Assembly: GCA_964413535.1 (NCBI GenBank)
Contig: CAYPTB010000007.1
Location: forward strand, 62,001-126,000
Source of the DNA: CAYPTB01 sp964413535
Lineage (GTDB): Bacteria; Planctomycetota; UBA1135; GCA-002686595
Length of the DNA stretch: 64,000 nucleotides
Direction: 5' to 3'
The first letter of the stretch is position 1; every line of letters starts with the position of its first letter. The notes beneath the pieces were generated by a model that saw nothing but the letters and a program-made list of their open reading frames with translations, was not told the origin of the DNA and ran no database searches. A program made the translations under genes and the position numbers. Positions 44,571-52,916 of this stretch are shown here, piece by piece.

Positions 44571-45113
44571 GACGCCGCCTCCTGGTTCGTGGGGTGCACT
44601 ACGTGGTCCCCTGAGCAGCAGCATACGGATGCGACCGCCGCAAGATAGCTGGCGAAATGCATTGGACGACGAGAACTAGGTCCTGCTTCTGGCGCCGGAT
44701 TTCGAGGTCGACGTTTCCCGCTCGTCGAAGAGCACTTCGATCCAGTCTCGGCACTTTCCTCTTTCGAGCGAGTCCGTACGGGCCATCGGTGGAACTCGGT
44801 ACTCGCGCCCCTCGCGGCGTCGCGACGCGACCGCGTTTCGCCGCTCCGCTCGCCTCTGCGATCACCACCCAACATCGAGAAGGCAGCGCGTTTGCGCCTG
44901 CGGTAACCCGGCGAAGCGCTCCTTGCACGCGGGAGGGAAACGGAACGGGATCGCTCGAGGAGCTCATCCACGAGAACTTTGGAGGGGTTAGGCGCTTGGG
45001 GGAGGCAGACCGGCGCCCGCCCGCACGAGCCCTTGTCGCTGCGCGGGGGCCCTCCCTACAGTGTCGATCCGAATCCCGCCCACCACCCACGCGAAACAAC
45101 GAAGGAACGCGCC
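44571..45113. other. Intergenic region, no gene recognised
   Basis: 543 bp between divergent genes. Open frames exist but lack recognisable content and good starts. Promoters of both flanking genes must lie here. Local composition is slightly less GC-rich than the flanks. Confidence 0.5.
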
Positions 45114-45569
45114 ATGCCGATCGACACCGGAACCGTCGCTCCCGACTTCACGCTCAAGAACCAGGACGAGAAGGAGTGGAAGCTCTCCGCTCAGAAGGGG
45201 AAGAACGTCGTCCTGCTCTGGTACCCGCTCGACTGGAGCCCGACCTGCGAGAAGGAGAACTGCAAGATCTCGCAGGAGCCGGTGATCGACGCCCCCAACA
45301 CCGTCGTCGTCGGGATCAGCCGCGACTCGACCTGGTCGCACAAGGCGTGGAAGTCGGCGAAGGGCATCAAGCACGACCTGCTGGCGGATCCCATGCTGCA
45401 GGTCACGAAGTCCTACGGTCTCGTGCACCCGTCGGTGCCGTTCATCAGCCACCGCGCGACGGTGATCGTCGACAAGAACGGCAAGGTCGCCTTCTGCCAG
45501 GTGCAGGAGAAGACGTCGGAGGAGCGCAACTTCTCCGAGCTCCAGACGGCGCTGAAGAAGCTCGGGTGA
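45114..45569 (+). CDS. Peroxiredoxin (AhpC/TSA, BCP/AhpE-like)
   Basis: A 151-residue thiol peroxidase. It begins MPIDTGTVAPDFTLKNQDEK, the thioredoxin-fold start. The active site is WYPLDWSPTCEKENC, with peroxidatic Cys45 in a PxxxSxxC variant (Ser where most have Thr) and Cys50 five residues later, in the position of the BCP resolving cysteine. Typical downstream parts are VVGISRDSTWSHKAW and LLADPMLQVTKSYGL. AAGGA lies upstream of the ATG. It reduces hydroperoxides in the cytoplasm, using thioredoxin or a similar donor. Confidence 0.92.
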   Translation: MPIDTGTVAPDFTLKNQDEKEWKLSAQKGKNVVLLWYPLDWSPTCEKENCKISQEPVIDAPNTVVVGISRDSTWSHKAWKSAKGIKHDLLADPMLQVTKSYGLVHPSVPFISHRATVIVDKNGKVAFCQVQEKTSEERNFSELQTALKKLG

Positions 45570-45578
45570 TTCCACGCG

Positions 45579-45607
45579 CGCACGGGCGCCCGCCGGGTGC
45601 CCGTGCG
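45579..45607 (+). terminator. Hairpin between the peroxiredoxin and lipoprotein genes
   Basis: A 12-bp stem with one G-T pair (CGCACGGGCGCC with GGTGCCCGTGCG) and a 5-nt loop, 10 bp after the peroxiredoxin stop. It has no T-run, but is strong enough to end the mRNA or to lower expression of the next gene, which starts 18 bp later. Confidence 0.6.
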
Positions 45608-45625
45608 AGAATCGAGCGCTCAACC

Positions 45626-45958
45626 ATGATCCGATTCCTCTCCGCGATCGCGTCGACGGTCTTCTTCCTCGCCGCATGTCACGGCCACGCCTGCGACCTG
45701 AGGTCTGGCGTAGCGCGTCCCGAGGAGAGCGTCGCCGCGAGGACGCTCGAGGTCGGCTGTGCGACCTGCGTGTACGACATGGCGGGCGTCGAGGGTTGCT
45801 TGCTCGCCGTGAAGCTCGAGGGCGAACCCTACCTCGTCTCCGGTGTGGAGATGCCGGGCCACGAATCGGGTCTGTGCGACCACTCGCGGACGGCGAAGCT
45901 GACCGGAGAGCTCGAGGGCGAGCGCTTCGTCGCGACGACGTTCGAGCTTCCCCCCTGA
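45626..45958 (+). CDS. DUF6370-like lipoprotein
   Basis: A 110-residue lipoprotein: signal MIRFLSAIASTVFFLAAC with the lipobox LAAC. The mature part has the pattern of DUF6370 proteins: EVGCATCVYDMAGVEGCLLAVKLEGEPYLVSGVEMPG, then SGLCDHSRTAKLTGELEGERFVATTFEL. CATC plus Cys at VEGC and GLC form a conserved four-Cys set that could bind a metal or be redox-active. These proteins are typical of Planctomycetota and relatives. It follows the peroxiredoxin gene after a hairpin. Confidence 0.75.
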   Translation: MIRFLSAIASTVFFLAACHGHACDLRSGVARPEESVAARTLEVGCATCVYDMAGVEGCLLAVKLEGEPYLVSGVEMPGHESGLCDHSRTAKLTGELEGERFVATTFELPP

Positions 45959-45983
45959 GCGGCGACGGTGTCGCGCGCCTGAC

Positions 45984-46907
45984 TCAGAACGTGTACGTGA
46001 GCGAGATCGAGCCCAGGAATCCCCCGGCGTCGACGTTCTCGGAGGGCCCCTGCGACGCCACGCCCTCGGCCTCGTCGTAGGACTCGAGGAAGCGGTACAC
46101 GCCCTGTCCGCCGACGAAGAGACGCGGCGTCAGGTAGAAGCCCAGGCCGGCTCCGACCTCGAGCGTGAAGTCGTCCTCGAGCTTGCCGTCCGCCGTGGCC
46201 GCGCCGGAGAACGAGCCGTTCTCGATCTCGAGCGTCGGTGCGGAGAACCCGAGCACGACGAACGGCTGGAGGCGCTGCTCGCGGAAGTAGAACTGCTTGA
46301 AGTCGACCCCGAACGACTCGTAGGTGACGTTGAAGTCGTTCCCGAGCCAGGTCGCGTCGTGCTCGGTCCTCAGGTAGCGGAACTCGAAGGCCATCGTCTC
46401 GAAGCGGTAGCCGAAGACGACTCCCGGTCCGCTGCCGACGTCGATGTCCGGCAGGACGATCGTGTCGGCACCGCTGAGGACCTTCTGACCGTCCAGGTCC
46501 GTGTCGTTGTGCTGGGTGAAGCCGTACAGCGCGCCGAGGTACCAGCCCTGTTTCGCGCGGAAGATGCCCGCCAGCCGCGCGCGTTCGGCGGCCGTCGGTC
46601 GCTCGATCCACCAGCTTTCGTCGTCCCGGTTCGCATCCCAGCCCGGAAGCGAGTCGCGCTCCGGCTCGTGGGTTGGCCCGTAGAGGATCCATTCGAGCCA
46701 GGAGTGATCGTCGTCAGCGTCGTCCCCGTCGAAGGGAGCGACGGCCGTCGTGCCCGGAGCGGCCTCGGGCTCGGCGTGCGCCGGGGACGCAGTGGACGGC
46801 TGGACGAGCTCCGCCTCGTGTTCGTGATAGGGCGCCGAGGCCGCGCAGCTCGCCGCGCCGAGGGTCGAGAGAAGAGCGAGGACACGCGCGTGGGATTGGG
46901 GATGCAT
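45984..46907 (-). CDS. Outer-membrane beta-barrel-like protein
   Basis: A 307-residue exported protein with a lipobox-like GAASC at Cys21. An acidic, low-complexity linker (about residues 30-75, with DGDDADDDHSW) follows. The C-terminal half is a beta-barrel pattern with alternating strands: GWYLGALYGFTQ, GVVFGYRFETMAFEFRYLRTEHD, QRLQPFVVLGFSAP and LEVGAGLGFYLTPRLFVGGQGVYRF. It ends SISLTYTF, with the terminal Phe typical of barrels recognised by BamA. No named family is assigned. A lipid anchor and a barrel together would be odd, so the lipobox may be fortuitous. Confidence 0.7.
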   Translation of the reverse strand: MHPQSHARVLALLSTLGAASCAASAPYHEHEAELVQPSTASPAHAEPEAAPGTTAVAPFDGDDADDDHSWLEWILYGPTHEPERDSLPGWDANRDDESWWIERPTAAERARLAGIFRAKQGWYLGALYGFTQHNDTDLDGQKVLSGADTIVLPDIDVGSGPGVVFGYRFETMAFEFRYLRTEHDATWLGNDFNVTYESFGVDFKQFYFREQRLQPFVVLGFSAPTLEIENGSFSGAATADGKLEDDFTLEVGAGLGFYLTPRLFVGGQGVYRFLESYDEAEGVASQGPSENVDAGGFLGSISLTYTF

Positions 46908-47270
46908 GGGATTCGGGGGCGGACCGCTCTGCCGCGGCCGTGCCGGAAGGACGGGCCCCCTTGGTGATCGCCAGGGAAGGCGTGATCGCTTGAGGGAGAC
47001 CTCGACTGCCTCCGTCGCGCGCCGGCGGAGGGACCCCGTCGCGCCGTCCCGGAGGCGGGAGCGCCCGTTCCGCGCGGCCGCGGGCGCCCTCTTCCACTGC
47101 GGCTTTGCGGCGCGCCCCGGCCCTGGGTCGCTCGACTACCTGATGAGGGGGAGAGCGCGCCTCCTCGCCGCCTGGGTGATCCGTCCGGGTCGCGGGCGGG
47201 GGTCGGGGCGCGGTAGGCACCTGGCGCAGCCCATTGTGGCTGCCTATCGTGCGCCGCCCGCGCGAACGCG
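46908..47270. other. Intergenic region between divergent barrel-like genes
   Basis: 363 bp with no supported gene, RNA or strong hairpin. It should hold the two divergent promoters. Confidence 0.5.
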
Positions 47271-47891
47271 ATGTCGCCAACGCTCCGCACGCTCACTTTC
47301 TTCGCCCTTGCGCTCGCGTGCGTCGGCTGCCGCCAACCGCGGCGCGTCCGAGAGCCCATTCGGACGACCCGCGAGTACGCGGCGCTCGGGGTGTCGTACG
47401 CCTTCCGCACCGGAAAGGTCGTCGATCCCGTCGAGGAGGGTTTGGCCTATCACGTCGACGGGGGCTACGTCCTCTTCGACGGAGTAAAGCGGCGCCTCTT
47501 CGGCTGGGAGCGGGCGCGAGCGAGCGTCGAGCTCGGCATCTCCTTCTCGCGTTTCGATCTCGATCCGCCCGTGACGGACGAGGTGGAAGCCGACGTGTAC
47601 CGCCTCTCCCTCGGCGGACGGCTCGAGTGGGACCTCGAGCAGCCGCTGCTCACGCCCTATCTCCGCGCCGGGATCTATGGACGGACGCATCGCGATCAGG
47701 AGCTCGATCTGCCCGACTACGACCAGGACGGCCGCGGCTTGTATGCCGGCGTCGGCGTCGTCTGGTGGGCGACCGAGACCGTCGGTTTGGGCCCGTTCGC
47801 GACGTTCACGCGCGACGTGAACACGAACAATCTGCGCGAGACGTTCGTCGGGATCACCATGCTCATTCGATCGGAGGGGCGCCTGCGCTGA
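47271..47891 (+). CDS. Beta-barrel-like lipoprotein
   Basis: A 206-residue exported protein: signal MSPTLRTLTFFALALACVGC with the lipobox CVGC. The mature part shows successive strands: EYAALGVSYAFRTG, RARASVELGISFSRFDLD, YRLSLGGRLEWDLEQ, LTPYLRAGIYGRTH, GLYAGVGVVWWATETVGLGPFATFTRDV. This is consistent with a small outer-membrane barrel of the OMP_b-brl type. Function unknown. It lies 100 bp upstream of the TolC fusion gene and may be co-transcribed. Confidence 0.7.
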   Translation: MSPTLRTLTFFALALACVGCRQPRRVREPIRTTREYAALGVSYAFRTGKVVDPVEEGLAYHVDGGYVLFDGVKRRLFGWERARASVELGISFSRFDLDPPVTDEVEADVYRLSLGGRLEWDLEQPLLTPYLRAGIYGRTHRDQELDLPDYDQDGRGLYAGVGVVWWATETVGLGPFATFTRDVNTNNLRETFVGITMLIRSEGRLR

Positions 47892-47991
47892 CGAAGCCCG
47901 GCGCGGCGCGCCGTCGCGCGGCGCACTCCGTGGATAGAATTTCGCGCGCCCTCGAGCGGCCGGGACGGCCCGGCGAGCGGGGGCCGCGACC

Positions 47992-50436
47992 ATGATGCAC
48001 CGTCCGTGGGCACGGCTGTCCGTCCTGTTCTTCCTCGCCGCCGCCGCGGCGCGCGCGGGGGCGCAGGAACCGAGGGCGGACGCCCGGTCCGTCGTGCGCG
48101 TCGCGATCGTGGCCGACGGGCCGGTGGGGGACCTGCCGCTGGGCGTCGAAGTGGTCGAACACGAGCTCCGGGGCCTCGCGCGGGCGACCTTCGACGTCCA
48201 GTTCCCGAGCGAGCTGCGCTTCGTCGGCGACTGGACCGTCTCGGGCGTGCGCGCCACGCTCGACGGCGTGTACGCGCGCTCCGACGTCGATCTCGTGATC
48301 GCCTTCGGCTTCGTGGGCTCGAACGACGTGTGCCACCGGAAGACGCTGGCGAAACCGACGATCGCCCTGCGCGTGGTCGACGCCAAGCTGCAGGAGATTC
48401 CCTTTGCCGGACCGGGCAGCGGCGTGAAGAACTTGAACTACCTCGCGGCGCCCCTGAACCTCGAACGCGACGTCGATGCCTTCCGCGAGGTCGCACCGTT
48501 CGCGCGCGCGGTCGTCCTGCTTCCCGCGTGGATGACGGCCGCGCTGCCGGAGCTCGCGAAGAGCCTCCCGCTCGAGTTCGACCGGCTCGGCGTCATGCAG
48601 CGCTTCGTCGCGGTCGCAGGGAACGCCGCGGAGGCGCTCGCGGCGCTGCCTCAGGACACGCAGGCCGTGTTCGTCGCCCCGCTCCCGCACCTCGTTCCGG
48701 CCGCGTTCGAGGCGATCGTCGGGGGCCTGAACGCCCGCCGTCTGCCGAGCTTCTCGCTGCTCGGCGCCGAGGACGTGCGGCGCGGCCTGCTCGGAGCGAA
48801 CGCACCCGAGACGGATCTCGTGCGCGTCGCCCGCCGGGCCGCGCAGAACGCGGTCGCGATCCTCTCGGGGAAGGACGCCGGCGACCTCGCGACCACCGTC
48901 GCCGGTCGCGAGCGCTTGACGATCAACATGGCGACCGCGCGCGCCATCGGCGTGTGGCCGCGCTTCGAGGTGCTGACGGAGGCCGAGCTCGTGGGCGAGC
49001 ACGGTCCCTCCGGCGTGCGCGAGCTGACGCTCGGCGGCGTGATGCGCGAGGCGCTGCGCGTCGACCGCGAGCTGCTCGCGAGCGAGGCGTTCCTGCACGC
49101 GGCGATCGAGGACGTCGCGCTCGCGCGCTCGGCGCTCCGACCGGGGGTCGACCTCGCGGCCGCGTGGACGTTCCTGGACGAGGACCTGGCCGTGCTCGGC
49201 CGCGCGGAGAAGAGCCTGTCCGCGGGCGTCTTCGGCTCGTGGCCGCTGTGGTCGGAGGGCGCCTGGGCGGACTTCGACGTGTCGGGGCACCGTTTCGCGT
49301 CCCGCGAGCACGAGTACGAGACGAAGAGCCTCGACGTGGCGCTCGCCGCGGCCAGGGCCTACCTCGACGTGCTGCGCTCGCAGACGCTCGAGCGCATCGC
49401 ATTGGAGGACCTCGAGCTCACGCGCTCGAACCTCGAGCTCGCGCGCATCCGGCGCGATCTCGGCGTGTCCGGCCCGGCCGAGATGCATCGCTGGGATACG
49501 AACGTCGCGACGGGTCGACAGGGCGTGCTCGACGCGCGCGCGCAGAAGAAGCTCGCCGAGCTCGAGCTCAATCGCGTGCTGCACAAACCCCTGGAAGAAC
49601 CGTTCTCGACGCGCGAAGTCGGCCTCGACGATCCGCTGGTCCGCATCGACGAGCGCATCGGGCGCTACATCGACAACCCGTTCACTTTCGCCGTCTTCCG
49701 CGACTTCGAGGTCGAGCGCGGACTCGCGGCGTCGCCGGAGCTGGCGGGACTCGACGACCGGATCCGCGCCCAGGAGCGCGTGCTCCTCTCGACCGAGCGC
49801 TCGCACTGGCAGCCCGTGGTCTCGCTCGACGGAGCCCTCGTCGACGTTCTGCAGGCGGACGGCGAGGGCGCGACGATCCCGGGACCCCTCGCGCCGTTCG
49901 TCCCCGATCCGGAGCGGAGCACCTGGTCGGCGGCCGCGATCGCGCGCTTCGAGCTGTACTCCGGCGGTGCGAAGGCCGCGCGCGAGCGAGCCGCGCGACA
50001 CGAGCTGATCCGGCTGCGCCTCGAGCGCGAGGCGCTGGTCGAGCGCGTCGAGCAGCGCATCCGCTCGATGCTCTTCCTCGCGAGCGCGTCGTGGGCCGGT
50101 ATCCGTCTGTCGGACGACGCCGCCCGGTCCGCCGCCCAGAACCTGGAGCTCGTGACCGGTTCCTACTCGCGCGGCGTGGTCTCGATCATCGAGTTGCTCG
50201 ACGCCCAGGAGGCTTCCGTCGACGCCGATCGGGCGACGGCCAAGGCCGTGTACGACTTCATCGTCGACCTGATGGAGGTGCAGCGCGCGGTCGGTCGGTT
50301 CGACGTCTTCGCCTCGCAGGCGACGCGCGAGGAGTGGCTCGAGCAGGTCGACGAGTACTTCGAGGAGCACCTCTCGAGCTTCGAGCTCGGGCACGGCGAC
50401 TACGCGGCGCGCGAGAGCGGATTCCGCCGCCGATGA
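47992..50436 (+). CDS. ABC substrate-binding domain fused to TolC-family outer membrane protein
   Basis: An 814-residue exported protein. Signal peptide: residues 1-24 (LFFLAAAAARAGAQ). Residues about 35-345 resemble the ABC_sub_bind periplasmic-binding fold (VVRVAIVADGPVGDLP; DVDLVIAFGFVGSNDVCHRKTLAKPTIALRV; VFVAPLPHL; LPSFSLLG; RRAAQNAVAILSGKDAGDL). The remaining part is a TolC/OEP module: AAAWTFLDEDLA, SLDVALAAARAYLDVLRSQTLER, LELARIRRDLGVSGPAEMHRWDT, then a second repeat ending SYSRGVVSIIELLDAQEASVDADRA. OEP proteins normally consist of the channel alone. It may serve the MacAB-like exporter encoded at 53.5-58 kb. The ATG at 47995 is an equivalent start. Confidence 0.85.
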   Translation: MMHRPWARLSVLFFLAAAAARAGAQEPRADARSVVRVAIVADGPVGDLPLGVEVVEHELRGLARATFDVQFPSELRFVGDWTVSGVRATLDGVYARSDVDLVIAFGFVGSNDVCHRKTLAKPTIALRVVDAKLQEIPFAGPGSGVKNLNYLAAPLNLERDVDAFREVAPFARAVVLLPAWMTAALPELAKSLPLEFDRLGVMQRFVAVAGNAAEALAALPQDTQAVFVAPLPHLVPAAFEAIVGGLNARRLPSFSLLGAEDVRRGLLGANAPETDLVRVARRAAQNAVAILSGKDAGDLATTVAGRERLTINMATARAIGVWPRFEVLTEAELVGEHGPSGVRELTLGGVMREALRVDRELLASEAFLHAAIEDVALARSALRPGVDLAAAWTFLDEDLAVLGRAEKSLSAGVFGSWPLWSEGAWADFDVSGHRFASREHEYETKSLDVALAAARAYLDVLRSQTLERIALEDLELTRSNLELARIRRDLGVSGPAEMHRWDTNVATGRQGVLDARAQKKLAELELNRVLHKPLEEPFSTREVGLDDPLVRIDERIGRYIDNPFTFAVFRDFEVERGLAASPELAGLDDRIRAQERVLLSTERSHWQPVVSLDGALVDVLQADGEGATIPGPLAPFVPDPERSTWSAAAIARFELYSGGAKAARERAARHELIRLRLEREALVERVEQRIRSMLFLASASWAGIRLSDDAARSAAQNLELVTGSYSRGVVSIIELLDAQEASVDADRATAKAVYDFIVDLMEVQRAVGRFDVFASQATREEWLEQVDEYFEEHLSSFELGHGDYAARESGFRRR

Positions 50437-50473
50437 GCCGAGGCGCCCGTACCGCGGCCCCGGCGAATCGGCC

Positions 50474-52870
50474 GTGAGTCGCCTGCGCCAGGTCGAACGC
50501 GCGCCGGATTGGCGCGCCGCCTGCTGGATCGACGCCGGCGAAGCGGCCGACGCGCGCGCGTCCGCCATTCCCGCCCGCGACGTGCTCCTGCGCTTCCGCC
50601 GGACGTTCCGCGCGGACGAGCTCGACGCCGCGTGCGTGCACGTCTCCGCCGACAGCCGCTACGCCCTGTGGCTGAACGGTGAGCTCGTCGGTCGCGGTCC
50701 CGCGCGTTGGAGCGTCCGACACCGGGTGTTCGACACCTACGACGTCTCCGACCTCGTGCGCCGCGACGGACCGAACGCCTTCGCCGCCGAGGTGCTGCGC
50801 TGGGGCGACAGCGGACCGCACTTCGACGTCTCGGCGCGTCCCGCGTTCCTCCTGCAGGCGGGCGAGCTGTGCTCGGACGCGAGCTTCCGCGCGCGCGCCG
50901 TCTCGAGCTTCAATCGCGACGGACCGCCGGAGTTCCCGCGCATCGTGCACGTCGCGGGGAACTGGCTCGAGGAGCGCGACCTGCGCGACGACGAGCCGGG
51001 TTGGCGCGAGCCCGACTTCGACGACGCGGCGACCTGCTTCGACGAAGCGGTGAAGTGGAGCGCGGCGCGCGAGCTCGTCCGCGCGTCGAGCCCAGCCGCT
51101 CCCTGGCGCCTCCATCCGCGCGCGATCCCCGCGCTCCTCTTGCGCGAGCCGGAGGAGCTCCGCGCGGTCCAGCGCGGTTTCGTCCAGCCCGCGGCGCCGA
51201 CTCCGCCCTTCGGCTACGCAACGATCGCGCTTCCCGAGGGCGCGCTCGACGACGGAGGGCTTCCCGACGGCGTTGCTCCCGTGGGCGCGACCGCCACCGT
51301 GTCGCAGCCGCCCGTGCGCATGTGCGGCGACGAGCGCGTGCACTACCTCGTGTTCGACGCCGGGCGCCTCGTCACGGCGCGCCTCGCGCTCGAGCTCGAG
51401 GCGTCGGCCGGCGCGCGCGTGGAGCTGATGTACGCCGAGTCGCCGAGCGTGAACGGCGTGAAGGGCCGCCGGGACGTCCTCGACGGGCAACGCGTCGAGG
51501 GCTACGCCGACCGCTTCGTCGCGCGCGACGGCGTGCAGCGCTTCGAGCCGTTCGAGCCTCGCACCTTCCGTTACGTGCGCGTCGCCGCGCGGAGCACCGC
51601 GCCGCTCGTCCTGCGCTCGCTGCGCGCGCGTCGCACCGGCTATGCCTTCGACGAGCAGGGCTCGTTCGCGTGCTCCGACCCCGTCCTGGAGCGCGTGTGG
51701 CGCGCCGGCTGGGAGACCTGCCGGCTGTGCGCGCACGAGACCTACGTGGACTCGCCCTACTACGAGCAGCTCCAGTACGTCGCCGACGCGCGCATCCAGG
51801 CCCTCGTGGGCTACGTCGTCGCGGCCGAGCGCCGCTTGCCCGAAGCCGCCCTGCGGCAGCTCGCCGAGACGCGCGGCGCGACGGGCTTCCTGCCCGCGCG
51901 CTATCCCTGTCGCTACGAGTCGGTGATCCCGACCTACAGCTTCCTGTGGATCGAGATGCTCGAGGAGCATCACCTGCACACGGGTTGCGAGGCGTTCGCG
52001 CGCGAGATGCTGCCCGTCGTCGGCGAGCTGCTCGAGCTCGCGCGCGCGCACGCGGACGACGAGGGCTGCCTGCGCGACCTGCCGGGGTGGAGCTTCCTCG
52101 ACTGGAGCTTCCCCGACCGCGGCACGCTGCACACGCCCGAGGACGTGAGCGCCCCCGCGTCGCTCTTCTTCCTCGGCGGCCTGCAGGCGGCGACGCGCTT
52201 GTGTGCGCGGCTCGGCGAGACCGAACTCTCGCGCGGGTTCGACGCGCGCGCCCGCGCGCTCGCCGGCACCCTCGCGCGCAAGCTCTGGTCCCCTTCGCAG
52301 GCCTCCTTCCACGACGGCGTCGTGCGGCGCTCGACGACGGTCCACACGAACGCGCTCGCGCTCCTCTACGGCCTCGCACCGGAAGGGCGCGCGCGCGAGC
52401 TCGCCCTGCGCATCGCCTCCGGCGCGGGCTTCCGCTGGCGGACGCACTACTTCGACTTCTACGTCCACCGCGCGCTCGTCCGCGCCGGTCGCACCGACCT
52501 GGTCATCGCGAACGCGCGGCGCTGGGACTCGATGCTGGCGCTCGGCGCCACGACCTGGTTCGAGACCAACGACGAGTCGCGCTGCGACTGCCACGCCTGG
52601 TCGGCGACGCCGACCTACGACCTCCCGACGACCGTGCTCGGCGTGCGCGTCGTCGAGCCGGGTTATGCGCGGGTCGCGATCGAGCCCGTGACGGCCGGTC
52701 TCGAGTGGGCGCGCGGCCGCGTGGCGACGCCGCGCGGTCCGATCGAGGTCGCCTGGCAGGACGCCGGCCGCGAGCTCGAGGTCGAGCTGCCGCAAGGCGT
52801 CCGCGGAACCGTAGTCCTGCCCTCCGGGCAAGGCTATGAGCTCTGCGCGGGGCGCCAGCGCTTCGTTTGA
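50474..52870 (+). CDS. Alpha-L-rhamnosidase-like glycoside hydrolase (GH78)
   Basis: A 798-residue enzyme predicted to release terminal L-rhamnose from glycans. The N-terminal part (LLRFRRTFRADELDAACVHVSADSRYALWLNGELVGRGP) is the beta-sandwich carbohydrate domain of GH78. The (alpha/alpha)6 catalytic domain begins near residue 405 with RAGWETCRLCAHETYVDSPYYEQLQYVADARIQAL, a hallmark of the family. Near the end it has LGATTWFETNDESRCDCHAWSATPTYDL, where the Glu of TTWFE is in the position of a catalytic Glu. A C-terminal beta domain follows (VVEPGYARVAIEPV). No signal peptide is seen, so it may act in the cytoplasm. It starts with GTG at 50474, 37 bp after the TolC fusion gene. Confidence 0.88.
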   Translation: MSRLRQVERAPDWRAACWIDAGEAADARASAIPARDVLLRFRRTFRADELDAACVHVSADSRYALWLNGELVGRGPARWSVRHRVFDTYDVSDLVRRDGPNAFAAEVLRWGDSGPHFDVSARPAFLLQAGELCSDASFRARAVSSFNRDGPPEFPRIVHVAGNWLEERDLRDDEPGWREPDFDDAATCFDEAVKWSAARELVRASSPAAPWRLHPRAIPALLLREPEELRAVQRGFVQPAAPTPPFGYATIALPEGALDDGGLPDGVAPVGATATVSQPPVRMCGDERVHYLVFDAGRLVTARLALELEASAGARVELMYAESPSVNGVKGRRDVLDGQRVEGYADRFVARDGVQRFEPFEPRTFRYVRVAARSTAPLVLRSLRARRTGYAFDEQGSFACSDPVLERVWRAGWETCRLCAHETYVDSPYYEQLQYVADARIQALVGYVVAAERRLPEAALRQLAETRGATGFLPARYPCRYESVIPTYSFLWIEMLEEHHLHTGCEAFAREMLPVVGELLELARAHADDEGCLRDLPGWSFLDWSFPDRGTLHTPEDVSAPASLFFLGGLQAATRLCARLGETELSRGFDARARALAGTLARKLWSPSQASFHDGVVRRSTTVHTNALALLYGLAPEGRARELALRIASGAGFRWRTHYFDFYVHRALVRAGRTDLVIANARRWDSMLALGATTWFETNDESRCDCHAWSATPTYDLPTTVLGVRVVEPGYARVAIEPVTAGLEWARGRVATPRGPIEVAWQDAGRELEVELPQGVRGTVVLPSGQGYELCAGRQRFV

Positions 52871-52916
52871 GCCGCGCTCCCGCCGTCCGTCCGACTGCCC
52901 CGCAGAGGAGGCTCCC

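Noticed and set aside
44657..45625. Upstream extension of the DUF6370-like gene to 44657
   Set aside because: The extension reads through the peroxiredoxin gene in another frame and contains no domain; the ATG at 45626 starts a good lipoprotein signal.
47863..50568. 901-residue minus-strand open frame opposite the TolC fusion
   Set aside because: Low-complexity Arg/Glu/Val content, shadow of the TolC-fusion gene.
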